Both the position numbers and the translations under genes were made by a program. Shown in pieces: positions 7,321-16,002 of a stretch of 64,000 nt of DNA (position 1 is the stretch's first letter; every line of letters starts with the position of its first letter). Below the pieces are notes generated by a model. The model made no database searches. It saw only the letters and a program-made list of their open reading frames with translations, and had not been told where the DNA came from. Source of the DNA: Palsa-506 sp963786975 (lineage in GTDB: Bacteria; Actinomycetota; Actinomycetes; Streptosporangiales; Streptosporangiaceae). Location of the stretch: positions 434,001 through 498,000 of the forward strand of contig CAWBBE010000010.1 in the NCBI GenBank assembly GCA_963786975.1. Direction: 5' to 3'.

Positions 7321-9981
7321 TTGACGGTGGCTCCAGCAACTCCCCGGCTGATCGACCGGGTTGATCTTATGGCTGCCCTGGATCGCGCGGCGGCGCGGAG
7401 GGTGACGATCATCTCGGCTCCGGCCGGCAGCGGGAAGACATGCCTGCTGCGCGCGTGGGCCGACCGTCCGGGGCAGCCGCACCGGCTCGCCGTCATGCAG
7501 GTGCAACGTGACCAGCCCGACGCCCAGCAGTTCTGGCTGGCCCTGCTCGCCGCGGTCCGTCAGGCCTGCGCCCCAGCCAGCCGCGCGGAACCGCCAGCAG
7601 CGACGCCGAACTTCAACGCACCGGCGATGGCCGACCGGGTCCTGTCGGAGCTCGCCGATGCTCGTGGCGACATCACGTTGGTTATTGATGATCTGCACGA
7701 GCTGAATTCGGCAGCGGCGCTCGCCCAGCTCACCCGGCTGCTGATGAACCTCCCCCCGCAGGTGCACGCGATGCTGACCACCCGTCACGATCTGCGGCTG
7801 CGGCTGCATCAGCTGCGGCTGGCGGGCGAGCTGGCCGAGATCCGCGCCGCCGACCTGCGCTTTTCCGAGCGCGAAACCCGCGAGCTCCTGCACGCCTCGG
7901 GTATCGCGCTGTCGGACGCCGGGGCGGCGCTGCTGCACCAGCGGACCGAAGGATGGGCGGCGGGCCTGCGGCTCGCGGCGCTCTCCCTGGCTGATCACCC
8001 CGACCCGGAGCGCTTCGTCGCTGAGTTCTCCGGCAGCGACCGCACGGTCGCCGAGTACCTGATCGCCGAGATGCTGGACCGCCAGCCAGCCGACGTCCAG
8101 GATCTGCTGCTGCGCACCTCCCTGCTCGACCGGGTCAACGGCGAACTGGCCGATCTGCTGACCGGCCGGCCCGGCTCGGAACGGATCCTGCTGGAACTCG
8201 AGGACGCCAACGCGTTCGTCGAATCGCTGGACCCCGAGCGCACCTGGTTCCGATACCACCACCTGTTCGCGGATCTCCTCCGGCTGGAGCTGCGCCGGAC
8301 GCTGCCCGGGGACGTGCCGGGGCTGCACCGGCGCGCCGCCGGATGGTTCACCTTGCAGGGCCAGATGGCCGAGGCCATCCGGCACACGCAAGCGGCGGGT
8401 GACTGGCCTGAGACGGCCCGGCTGCTCGCCGACCATTCGTTCAGCCTGACGCTCGACGGGCAGGCGCAGACCATCCAGGCGCTGGTGCGGGCCTTCCCGC
8501 CGGGCACGGACCACCCCGAGCTGGCGCTGGTGCGCGCCGGGGGTGACCTGGTCCAGGGACGCCTGGACGAGGCGGCCGCCTACCTGGTGGTCGCCGAGAC
8601 GCACGCCGAGACGACGCCGCCGGATCGCCAGCGCCGCCTCCGGGTGGCGATCGCTTCGCTGAAGCTGTCGCTGGCCAGGCGGCGCGGTCACCTGGCCGGC
8701 GTCATCGAGCAGGTCAGATTCCTGGCCTCCCCGGTCACCGGGCAGTCCGACGAAGACATCGCGCTCGACAGAGACCTGCGGGCGGTGGCGCTGATGAACC
8801 TGGGGACCGCCGAGGCGTGGTCCCTGGGGCTGCCAGACGCCGAACGCCACCTCCGGGAGGGCGCCGTCCTGGCCCGGGCGATCGGCCGGCCGTACCTGGA
8901 GGTCGGCTGCCTCGCGCAACTCGGTTTCGCGTATATCTTCCTCGGCGCTGCCATGCCGAAGATCCGACCGTTCGCCATGACCCAGGCGCGCTGTCGTGAG
9001 GCGATAGCGCTCGCCGAGCGGTACGGCTGGGGCGCGGAGCCGGTGATCGCACCCGCGCTGATGACGCTCGCCGGCACGATGGTCTGGCTGGGTGAGTTCG
9101 ACGAGGGCGAGCGGTGGTTGCGGCGCACCGAACGGGCCCTGCAGGCGGACACCGGGCCGGACATCAGGCTGCTGCTGCACCAGACGGCCGGGATACTGCA
9201 CGCCGGTCGCGGCCGCCGCCACGAGGCGCTCGAGGAGTTCAGCGCGGCCGAACACCTGGGATCGCAGCTGGCGGGATCGCAGGCGCTGGCGAGCCAGGTG
9301 ACCGGCTGGTTGCTCGCCACGCAGGCCCGCCTCGGGCTGACCGGCGAGGCCCGCGCCTGCCTCGCGGCGCTCGATGACGAGCAGGCCGGCTCCGGTGAGA
9401 TACGTAATGCCCGCGCGGTGATCTGCCTCGCGGAAGGCGATCCGGCCGGGGCCCTGGACGCGGTGCGGGATGTGCTGGACGGCACGGCACCGGTCCTCGG
9501 TTACGTCACGGTCATTGAGGCGGACCTGCTGGCCGGGCTCGCCTGTCGTGAGCTCGGTGACCTGCGTGCGGCGAACCAGGCAGCTGAACGGGCGCTGGCC
9601 CTGGCGGAGTCTGACCGGCTGGTCCTGCCGTTCGCGGTGACGGGCTCCCGGGAGCTGCTCGAGGCGCTGCCGCGGCACGAGACAGCGCACGCCGCGCTGC
9701 TCGCCGACATCCTCGACGTCCTGCACGGCTCATCCCCGGCGGCCAGCGAGCAGTCCTCATTGCCGCCGGCGGAGGAGCTCAGCCCGGGCGAGCTCAGGGT
9801 ACTGCGGTATCTCCCGACGAACCTGTCCCGGCCCGAGATCGCGGGCGAACTGTCCGTCTCGCCGAGCACGGTCAGCACGCACGTCCGCAGCATCTACGCC
9901 AAGCTCCAGGTCCGTGACCGGTCCTCGGCCGTGCAGCGTGCCCGGGAGCTGCGGTTGCTGGCCGCTGGCCGCACGCGCTAG
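7321..9981 (+). CDS. LAL-type LuxR transcriptional regulator (MalT-like), copy 1
   Basis: About 886 residues. An N-terminal STAND ATPase has Walker A SAPAGSGKTCLLRAW (around residue 35), a Walker B-like LVIDDLHEL (around 120), and conserved AEYLIAEMLDRQP and WFRYHHLFADLLRLEL. A long helical TPR-like region follows, then a C-terminal LuxR HTH (LSPGELRVLRYLPTNLSRPE, VSPSTVSTHVRSIYAKLQV). Start taken as TTG 7321 after AAGGCAGG, or GTG 7327; the open frame extends to 7237 without similarity. It is closely related end to end to the gene at 20244-22934, also with TTG start. Signal and targets unknown. A palindrome begins 9 nt after its stop. Confidence 0.88.
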   Translation: MTVAPATPRLIDRVDLMAALDRAAARRVTIISAPAGSGKTCLLRAWADRPGQPHRLAVMQVQRDQPDAQQFWLALLAAVRQACAPASRAEPPAATPNFNAPAMADRVLSELADARGDITLVIDDLHELNSAAALAQLTRLLMNLPPQVHAMLTTRHDLRLRLHQLRLAGELAEIRAADLRFSERETRELLHASGIALSDAGAALLHQRTEGWAAGLRLAALSLADHPDPERFVAEFSGSDRTVAEYLIAEMLDRQPADVQDLLLRTSLLDRVNGELADLLTGRPGSERILLELEDANAFVESLDPERTWFRYHHLFADLLRLELRRTLPGDVPGLHRRAAGWFTLQGQMAEAIRHTQAAGDWPETARLLADHSFSLTLDGQAQTIQALVRAFPPGTDHPELALVRAGGDLVQGRLDEAAAYLVVAETHAETTPPDRQRRLRVAIASLKLSLARRRGHLAGVIEQVRFLASPVTGQSDEDIALDRDLRAVALMNLGTAEAWSLGLPDAERHLREGAVLARAIGRPYLEVGCLAQLGFAYIFLGAAMPKIRPFAMTQARCREAIALAERYGWGAEPVIAPALMTLAGTMVWLGEFDEGERWLRRTERALQADTGPDIRLLLHQTAGILHAGRGRRHEALEEFSAAEHLGSQLAGSQALASQVTGWLLATQARLGLTGEARACLAALDDEQAGSGEIRNARAVICLAEGDPAGALDAVRDVLDGTAPVLGYVTVIEADLLAGLACRELGDLRAANQAAERALALAESDRLVLPFAVTGSRELLEALPRHETAHAALLADILDVLHGSSPAASEQSSLPPAEELSPGELRVLRYLPTNLSRPEIAGELSVSPSTVSTHVRSIYAKLQVRDRSSAVQRARELRLLAAGRTR

Positions 9982-9989
9982 TACCACGG

Positions 9990-10006
9990 TCACCTGATCC
10001 CGGTGA
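9990..10006 (+). promoter_or_regulatory. 17-bp palindromic site, copy 1
   Basis: TCACCTGATCCCGGTGA, 36 nt before the start of the small gene at 10042. It is one of four related sites in this window (see 10258, 14740, 14925). Arms TCACC/GGTGA are inverted repeats. Likely an operator for a dimeric regulator. Confidence 0.6.
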
Positions 10007-10041
10007 TGCGGTTTCACCTGCCAGCCCTCAACCATGGCGTC

Positions 10042-10290
10042 ATGGACCCAGCGCCCGCCCTGTACGTGATCCGGATCAACGGGCACCTCGGCGCCACCGT
10101 GCTGTCGGCGTTCCCGGCGATGGCGTCGCGGCTGCAAGGCGCCGAAACCGAGCTCACGGGCCTCCTGGACCGGTCGGCCCTCTACGGCGTCCTGGCCGAG
10201 GTCGAGGCGCTCGGCCTCGACCTGCTCGAGGTCCGCCAGCTCATGCCACACCGCAGATCACCGGAACTAGGTGACAGCCGCTCACCGTGA
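10042..10290 (+). CDS. Small conserved protein (82 aa), unknown function
   Basis: Starts MDPAPALYVIRINGHLGATV. The pattern YVIRINGHLGATVLSAFP...GAETELTGLLDRSALYGVLAEVEALGLDLLEVRQL is a recurrent actinobacterial small protein that often sits next to LuxR regulators; I know of no assigned function. A palindromic site lies 36 nt upstream and another overlaps its last codons, so it is probably the regulated partner of the LAL gene. Start could instead be 13 codons upstream (ATG 10003), but that would overlap the palindrome. Confidence 0.6.
   Translation: MDPAPALYVIRINGHLGATVLSAFPAMASRLQGAETELTGLLDRSALYGVLAEVEALGLDLLEVRQLMPHRRSPELGDSRSP
10258..10274 (-). promoter_or_regulatory. 17-bp palindromic site, copy 2
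   Basis: TCACCGGAACTAGGTGA, the reverse complement of TCACCTAGTTCCGGTGA. It matches copies 1 and 3 at 14 or more of 17 positions and lies inside the 3' end of the 82-residue gene. Confidence 0.55.
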
Positions 10291-10510
10291 TGGCCACTAG
10301 CTCCGGCCGGACCCTGTCCCTCGGGCGAAAGGTGCTGAAGGAGCAATAGTCCCCCTGGCCGCGGCTCGCGTGTACCGCGCGTCAACCGGCCGGCACCCGC
10401 CAACAGCAGAAAGAGAACGCCGTATTGTCCATATCAACGTCCATCTCAATCGCCGGACCCAAGCATGACGATGATGACCGGCATACCCGCCGGGGGAAGG
10501 AGCGGGTTCC

Positions 10511-11191
10511 GTGAGCGAGGATTCCAGCCGCGCCGGATGGCTGCGGCAGGCGCGGTCCTACCTGCGCCAGGCCGACCCGGTGCTGGCGCGGCTCATCGAC
10601 GAGCGGCCGGACTTCGATCCGCGGGCGTGGCTGGCCCAGCTGCCGCCGATGGATCTGTATGGTGCGCTGCTGTTCCAGGTCACCGGGCAGCAGCTGTCGG
10701 TCGCGGCGACCCGCCGGATCCTGGCCCGCATCCAGGATCTGTTCGGCGGCCACCTCCCCGCATCCGCCGAGCTGCTGGCCGTCGACCCGGGCCAGCTCCG
10801 GGAGGCCGGGCTGTCATGGCGGAAGATCGGCACACTCCGTGACCTCGCCGGGCGGCTGACCGATGGCCGCCTGAACCCGGACGCCCTGAGCCTGCTGCCG
10901 GACGAAGAGCTCATCGCGGAACTCACCACAATTCCGGGGATAGGACCGTGGACCGTGCAGGGCGCCCTCCTCATCGCCCTCGGCCGGGAGGACGTCGTCC
11001 TGCCGGGCGACCTGGCGCTGCGTAAGGCCGTCCAGGCCGCCTACCGGCTGGAGCACCTGCCCGCCCAGCAGGAGGTCCTGGCCATCGCGGAGAAATGGCG
11101 GCCCTACCGCAGCCTGGCGACCAGCTACCTGTTCTCCGCCGCTTTCGAATCGGCCGAGGCACCACCGGCCGCCCGACTCCGGAGCGCTTGA
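10511..11191 (+). CDS. DNA-3-methyladenine glycosylase II-like (HhH-GPD)
   Basis: A 226-residue base-excision repair glycosylase. It has FQVTGQQLSVAATRRI, the helix-hairpin-helix LTTIPGIGPWTVQGALL and, at the position of the catalytic aspartate, LPGDLALRKAVQ. The compact length lacks the N-terminal AlkA_N domain of E. coli AlkA. GTG start with GGGGGAAGGAG (10492-10502) as ribosome binding site. It would remove alkylated purines from DNA. It is followed 2 nt later by the UBP zinc-finger gene and then a flavoprotein, a likely stress-response operon. Confidence 0.9.
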   Translation: MSEDSSRAGWLRQARSYLRQADPVLARLIDERPDFDPRAWLAQLPPMDLYGALLFQVTGQQLSVAATRRILARIQDLFGGHLPASAELLAVDPGQLREAGLSWRKIGTLRDLAGRLTDGRLNPDALSLLPDEELIAELTTIPGIGPWTVQGALLIALGREDVVLPGDLALRKAVQAAYRLEHLPAQQEVLAIAEKWRPYRSLATSYLFSAAFESAEAPPAARLRSA

Positions 11192-11193
11192 AT

Positions 11194-11490
11194 ATGAACG
11201 GCGGCTGCACGCATCTGGACCGGATCCACGATGTCACGCCCTCGTCCTGGGGCTGCGAGGACTGCCTGGCCCAAGGACGCCAGGACTGGGTGCATCTGCG
11301 GGTCTGCCAGGAATGCGGTCACGTCGGATGCTGTGACAACTCTCCGGGAAGGCATGCGACCGCGCACTTCCGGGTGGCCGGGCACCCGGTTATCCGGTCG
11401 TACGAACCGGGCGAGGACTGGTATTGGTGTTACCTCGACCAGTCCATGTTCGAACTCCAGGGTGCTCCGCCGGCACCGTCGCACCGGTGA
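11194..11490 (+). CDS. UBP-type zinc finger protein (98 aa)
   Basis: A single ZnF-UBP domain: CTHLDRIHDV, GCEDCLAQGRQDWVHLRVCQ, ECGHVGCCDNSPGRHATAHF and HPVIRSYEPGEDWYWCYLD contain the full set of Cys/His ligands. In eukaryotes this fold binds ubiquitin C-termini. In actinobacteria small versions accompany thioredoxin-reductase-like flavoproteins, as here (flavoprotein gene starts 16 nt downstream). Role unknown. It directly follows the glycosylase gene. Confidence 0.88.
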   Translation: MNGGCTHLDRIHDVTPSSWGCEDCLAQGRQDWVHLRVCQECGHVGCCDNSPGRHATAHFRVAGHPVIRSYEPGEDWYWCYLDQSMFELQGAPPAPSHR

Positions 11491-11506
11491 GGGATCGGGC
11501 CGCCTG

Positions 11507-12788
11507 ATGTCGATGTTCGATTATGACGCCCGGCCGGTCACGCCGGGCGTCGTCCTGGTGGGCACGACGGCCTCGCGGGGCGGGTACGCGATCCGTGATT
11601 TCCTGAGCCGTAACGGTTACCCGTTCGAGTGGGTCGACGCCGGCCAGCCCGGTGCGGTGCAGGCGGTCCTGGCAGTGGCCGAGGTGGAGCCGTCGGCGCT
11701 GCCGCTGTGCATCCTGCCGGACGGGTCGCGGCTGGCAGCTGCGACGGTGGAACAGGTCGCCGCCGGTCTGGGCATGGTCGCGGCCCCGGCGCTGCCGGAA
11801 TACGACCTGATGATCGTCGGAGCGGGACCGGCCGGCCTGGCCGCCGCTGTCAACGCGGCTTCCGAGGGCCTGCGCACCGTGGTGGTCGAGGCGGTGGCGC
11901 CGGGCGGCCAGGCCGGTACCACGTCGATGATCGAGAACCTGCTGGGTTTTCCCGACGGCATCAGCGGCAGCGAGCTGGCGACCCGGGCGGTGGTGCAGGC
12001 GCGCCGGTTCGGCGCCGAGGTGCTGCTGGCCAGGCCGCTGGTCGACGTGTCGGCCGATGGGCCGGGCTATGTCGCCGGGCTGTCCGACGGCACGCGTGAT
12101 CCGCGGGCGGGCGGTGCTGTTCGCCAGCGGAGTGGAGTGGCGCCGCCTGGACGTGCCCGGGATCGATGACCTGCTCGGCGCGGGAGTCTACTACGGGGCC
12201 GGGCCGAGCGAGGCGCTGGCGTGCACGGGCTCCCGGGTCGTCGTGGTGGGCGGCGGCAACTCCGCGGGCCAGGCGGTCGTCCGGTTCTCCCGGTACGCGC
12301 GGCAGGTCACGTTGCTGGTCCGCGGCGATGATCTCGGCGCGTCGATGTCGCAGTACCTCATCGATCACCTGGCGGCCATCCCGAATGCTGATGTGCGGGT
12401 GCGCACGCAGGTGGTGGGCCTGGAGGCCGATGACCGCCTCCGGGCGGTCATCGTGCGCTCCGGGGACAGCGCCGAACCGGTGCGGTTGCCGGCGGATGCC
12501 TTGTTCATCTGCATCGGCGGCACCCCCCGCACCGACGGCGCCGCGGGGATCGGGCTGGCCACCAACACCGCCGGGTACCTGGTGACCGGCGGCGATGACG
12601 CCCGCGATCCGGGCAGCAACTGGCCACTGCCCAGGGAGCCGCTGCCGCTGGAGACCAATCTGCCCGGAGTGTTCGCCGCCGGGGACGTGCGCTGCGGATC
12701 GGTCAAACGCTGCGCAGCGGCCATCGGCGAGGGATCCATGGCGGTGGCGCTCGTCCACCGGCGGCTGGCGGAGGTGGGCGGTGACTGA
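11507..12788 (+). pseudogene. Thioredoxin-reductase-like FAD oxidoreductase, one frameshift
   Basis: Joined frames give about 426 residues. The N-terminus is a small response-regulator/thioredoxin-like domain (VTPGVVLVGTTASRGGYAIR). Then an FAD site (YDLMIVGAGPAGLAAAVNAA), GQAGTTSMIENLLGFPDGIS, an NADPH site (SRVVVVGGGNSAGQAVVRFS) and a C-terminal FAD motif (TNLPGVFAAGDVRCGSVKR). The redox-active CxxC of true thioredoxin reductase is missing before the NADPH site. The frame breaks near 12092-12098 (LSDGT then RVIRGRAVLF). Everything else is intact, so this is either an assembly indel or a very young pseudogene. It is adjacent to the UBP zinc finger and LUD genes. Confidence 0.8.
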
Positions 12789-12811
12789 GCCGCCCGCGGC
12801 AGCGAGTCCGG

Positions 12812-13436
12812 ATGCCGCGGTGTCCTCCGGAGTTCGCCGAACTCGCCTCCGACGAGCAGATCGCCAAGGCCGCAGCGGCACTCGAACGCAACGGCATCCG
12901 GTCGCTGCTGGCCGCCACCGGTGCCGACGCGAGGGGCCTGGTCGGCTCCCTCCTCGCCGGACGCCGCCGAGGTATACAACAACACCTCCCAGACACTCGA
13001 AGCCATCGGCGTCGCCGATGACATCGAACGGTCCGGCCGCTACCAGCCACTCCGGCTGCGGCTGTACCGGATGGACCGGGAAATGCAGCGGCGTGAGATG
13101 CGCACGCTGGCCGCGGCGCCCGACTACGTCGTCGGCAGCGTGCACGCGCTGACCGAAGGCGGATCGCTGCTCATCGCGTCCGCCAGCGGCAGCCAGCTGG
13201 GCCCGCTCGCGTCGGGCGCGGGCCACGTGATCCTGGTCATCGGGGCCCAGAAGATCGTCCCCGATGTCGCCACCGGGATGCGGCGTATCTATGAATACTG
13301 CTTCCCGCTCGAGGATGCCCGGGCCCGGCGAGCCTACGGAGTGCCCAGCGGAGTGAACAACATCCTCATCATCAACAAGGTGCTGACCGCCGGCCGGGTC
13401 ACCGCGATCATCGTCAACGAGCGCCTCGGCTTCTGA
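12812..13436 (+). pseudogene. LUD-domain (LutC-like) protein, one frameshift
   Basis: Two frames join near 12950-12960: FAELASDEQIAKAAAALERN...DARGLVGSLL and then PDAAEVYNNTSQTLEAIGVA...PDYVVGSVHALTEGGSLLIA, SASGSQLGPLASGAGHVILV and NNILIINKVL. This is the LUD fold of lactate-utilisation LutB/LutC proteins, usually cytoplasmic. A paralogue lies at 14035-14664 on the other strand and aligns along the whole length. Start uncertain: ATG 12812, or GTG 12781 overlapping the previous stop if a further indel exists. Its stop directly abuts the stop of the convergent DsbA-like gene. Confidence 0.75.
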
Positions 13437-13988
13437 TCACCTTGCTGGCGCCAGCGCCGCCAGCAGGGTGGGCGGGTCGTAGCCGCCGCGGTGCACGACG
13501 CCGTCGATGAACAGGGTCGGCGTGCCGACCACCTGGCCCGAGGCCAGGCCGCTGTCGACATCGCGGCGGATCCGGTCCGCCACCTCGGTGCTGGCCCGGT
13601 CCCGGTCGAACGCCGCCACGTCCAGGCCGAGCTGGGCGGCGTACCTGCGCAGGTCGCCGTCCTCGAGCGCCTTCTGCCGGTGGAACAGCAGCTCGTGCAT
13701 GTCCCAGAACCGGCCCCGCAGCGCGGCGGCCTCGGCCGCGGCCGCCGCGGCGAGGGCGTGCGGGTGGATGCTGGTCAGCGGGAAGTGCCGGAACGCGAAC
13801 CGCATGTTCCCGCCCAGCTGCTGTTCGACCTGCTCGATCGCGTGGAACGCCTGCCGCGAGTACGGGCACTCGTAATCGCCGTACTCGATGAGCAGGCGGC
13901 CGGCGGGCGAGCCGCGAACGTGATCGACTTTCTCGTCCAGCGGCGCCAGGACCAGCTGGCGGTCGTCCGGCGTTGCGTTGGGAGTCAC
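13437..13988 (-). CDS. DsbA-family thioredoxin-fold protein
   Basis: A 183-residue DsbA-like protein. The active-site region is LLIEYGDYECPYSRQAF, with CPYS instead of CxxC, so only the nucleophilic Cys is kept. It is followed by the helical insert (FAFRHFPLTSIHPHALAAAA) and the cis-Pro loop VVGTPTLFIDG. No signal peptide is visible, so it is probably a cytoplasmic reductase or glutathione-S-transferase-like enzyme as in NhaA-linked homologues. GTG start at 13986-13988 with AGGAGG just upstream. It is 46 nt downstream of the LUD gene 14035-14664 and likely co-transcribed. Confidence 0.85.
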   Translation of the reverse strand: MTPNATPDDRQLVLAPLDEKVDHVRGSPAGRLLIEYGDYECPYSRQAFHAIEQVEQQLGGNMRFAFRHFPLTSIHPHALAAAAAAEAAALRGRFWDMHELLFHRQKALEDGDLRRYAAQLGLDVAAFDRDRASTEVADRIRRDVDSGLASGQVVGTPTLFIDGVVHRGGYDPPTLLAALAPAR

Positions 13989-14034
13989 GGGCCACCTCCT
14001 GGTGGCTGCGGGCAGATCCGGCTGGCTCGGCAGT

Positions 14035-14664
14035 TCAGAAGCCGACCGGCTGGCGGATGAGGACGATGTGGATGCGGCCGGGCAGTTCCTGGTGGATCTC
14101 GAGGATCTTCCCGACCTGGCTGTGCTGCCCGTAGGCGGCCTGCGCGCGGGCGTCTTCCAGCGGCAGGCTGTGCTGATAGATGCGCTCATGCGCCGCTGCC
14201 AGCGTAGGCACGAGCTTCTGCGCGCCGACCACGAAGATCACATTGGCGGCGCCCCAGGCGTAAGAGGCAAGCTGGCTGCCCGACGCCGAGGCAATGACCA
14301 GGGTGCCGTCCCGGGTGACCGCGTGCACGCTGCCCAGCGCATAGTCGGGCTGTCCGCCGATCGCCTTCATCTGCTGCGCCTGGGTCGCGAAGTCGAGGGC
14401 GAACATCTTGTTCCGCGCCGACTCCCACCGGCCGCCGCCATCGTTGATCGCGTCGGCCAGCCCGGTCTCGGCGAGCGTCACCGAGGCGTTGGTCATCACC
14501 GACGAGCCCTCCGGGATGCGGGCCAGCACCGCCTGGCGCGCGGCATCGAGATCACTGACGACCTCGACACTGAAGCCGTGCTCCTCGAGTGCCACCACGG
14601 TCGCCTGCAGAGTGCTTTCATCCGGCAGCGTGGTAAATCGGTCAGGGGCGGCAGTTGTGCTCAT
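14035..14664 (-). CDS. LUD-domain (LutC-like) protein
   Basis: A 209-residue protein. Key segments are SSVMTNASVTLAETGLADAI, QPDYALGSVHAVTRDGTLVI, ASASGSQLASYAWGAANVIF and VVGAQKLVPTLAAAHERI. This is an intact copy of the LUD fold, paralogous to the frameshifted gene at 12812-13436. ATG start with AAGGAGG 8-9 nt upstream. The family is linked to lactate oxidation (LutABC), but no LutA or iron-sulfur LutB lies here, so the substrate is unknown. Two palindromic sites (14740, 14925) lie in its upstream region, so it is a probable member of the same regulon as the 10042 gene. Confidence 0.88.
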   Translation of the reverse strand: MSTTAAPDRFTTLPDESTLQATVVALEEHGFSVEVVSDLDAARQAVLARIPEGSSVMTNASVTLAETGLADAINDGGGRWESARNKMFALDFATQAQQMKAIGGQPDYALGSVHAVTRDGTLVIASASGSQLASYAWGAANVIFVVGAQKLVPTLAAAHERIYQHSLPLEDARAQAAYGQHSQVGKILEIHQELPGRIHIVLIRQPVGF

Positions 14665-14739
14665 CTGCTAGTCCTCCTTGATGCAGCTAGCTGGCTAGTC
14701 GAGTGCCCCGAAGCTACTGGGCATCAAGGTGAGCGACCG

Positions 14740-14756
14740 TCACCTGGTTCCGGTGA
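14740..14756 (-). promoter_or_regulatory. 17-bp palindromic site, copy 3
   Basis: TCACCTGGTTCCGGTGA, 75 nt upstream of the reverse-strand LUD gene. It is identical to copy 1 except at two central positions. Downstream flank GATTTCGCGG resembles GATGCGG at copy 1. Confidence 0.6.
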
Positions 14757-14924
14757 TTTCGCGGACCAGAGTCGGCCCGGTGGCCCGGTGAGCACGGCGT
14801 GCGCGGGCGCGGTGTCACCGGCACGCGTAGCTGCGTAATCCAGGGCGGCGGCAAAAGCTGGCCCGAACCAGCACATGCACGGCTGTCATGGTCGATCGGG
14901 TCTGCGGTGCTCCGGTCGCGCGGA

Positions 14925-14941
14925 TCACCGGGATGAGATGA
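14925..14941 (+). promoter_or_regulatory. 17-bp palindromic site, copy 4 (degenerate)
   Basis: TCACCGGGATGAGATGA; its reverse complement TCATCTCATCCCGGTGA matches copy 1 at 15 of 17 positions. It sits 132 nt before the esterase gene, in the same divergent intergenic region (14665-15073) as copy 3. Nothing else is recognised in that region. Confidence 0.45.
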
Positions 14942-15073
14942 CGCCTCCTCACCTGCCGGGCGGCAACGCTGTCCGTGGGCCGCCTCCCGGCACGGAAATT
15001 CAGCAGCGGATTGACCTGGGCGAGCCGGCCCGGGAGCGCTGCCCAACCAGCCCCAGTCGAAGGGAGATCCTCC

Positions 15074-15985
15074 GTGAGCACCGAGCAGCGAGAGAACCTC
15101 GAAGCAGTCCTGCGACAGTCAGCCTTCCCGGCCGGCACCAGCCTGAGCGAGCAGCGGCGGCTGCTCCGGGAGCTGACATCGGCGCAGCCGCTGCCCGCCG
15201 ACGTGACCGTGACCGCAGCCGCGCTGGGCGCCGTCCCAGCCGCCGAGATCACCATCGACGGAATCGAACCTCGCCGTGTTGTCCTGTACTTCCACGGCGG
15301 CGTGTACGTGCTGGGGGACGCCTTCCAAGCCGCCGGCCTGGCCTCGCAGGTCGGCCGGCGGACCCGCGCCACGGTCATCTCCGTCGACTACCGGCTCGCC
15401 CCCGAGCATCCGTATCCGGCAGCGACCGACGACGCTCTGGCCGCCTACGAAGCCCTCCTGCGGGGCGGCACAGCCCCTTCGGACATCGTCTTCGCGGGAG
15501 AATCCGCCGGCGGCGGGCTCGCCGTCGCCACCCTGGTCAACGCCCGCGATCACGGGCTGCCCCGGCCCGCCGCGGCCTTCGTCATGTCACCGTATGCCGA
15601 CCTCACCCTGGCCGGGGCGACCATGGAAACCAAGCGCGATGCCGACGTGCTGATGAGCCGGGAAAACCTCCAATCCCGGGTCACCGACTACACCGCGGGA
15701 CAAGACGCCGCCCTCGGCCTCATCAGCCCGATCTTCGCCGACCTGTCCGGCCTGCCGCCCCTGATCATCCAGGCCGGGACTCACGAGGTCCTCCTCGACG
15801 ACGCCATCCGCCTAGCGCGACAAGCCGCCACCGCCGACGTCCAGGTCACCCTCGACATCACCCCCCGGGTACCGCACGTCTTCCAGACCTTCCATCCGAT
15901 CCTCGACGAAGCGGCCGCCGCACTAGACAGAGCCGGACAACTCCTGTCCGCGCATCTCGCCGCAGCAGAACGCGTCACCGCATAG
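15074..15985 (+). CDS. Alpha/beta hydrolase, hormone-sensitive-lipase-type esterase
   Basis: A 303-residue esterase. It has the oxyanion-hole HGG motif (VVLYFHGGVYVLGD), SVDYRLAPEHPYPAA, nucleophile elbow FAGESAGGGLAVAT, catalytic Asp in the LISPIFADLSGLPPLIIQAG...DDA region and catalytic His in VPHVFQTFHP. GTG start preceded by GAAGGGAG. It acts on short-chain esters, and family members often hydrolyse small carboxylic esters in the cytoplasm. The broken MFS transporter gene starts 17 nt downstream, suggesting a former esterase-efflux operon. Confidence 0.9.
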   Translation: MSTEQRENLEAVLRQSAFPAGTSLSEQRRLLRELTSAQPLPADVTVTAAALGAVPAAEITIDGIEPRRVVLYFHGGVYVLGDAFQAAGLASQVGRRTRATVISVDYRLAPEHPYPAATDDALAAYEALLRGGTAPSDIVFAGESAGGGLAVATLVNARDHGLPRPAAAFVMSPYADLTLAGATMETKRDADVLMSRENLQSRVTDYTAGQDAALGLISPIFADLSGLPPLIIQAGTHEVLLDDAIRLARQAATADVQVTLDITPRVPHVFQTFHPILDEAAAALDRAGQLLSAHLAAAERVTA

Positions 15986-16002
15986 CGAAAGGCAGAGTTC
16001 AA

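Noticed and set aside
7129..9726. 865-codon reverse-strand open frame
   Set aside because: Antisense shadow of the LAL regulator; Arg/Gln-rich, no motif and no start context, as expected in very GC-rich DNA.
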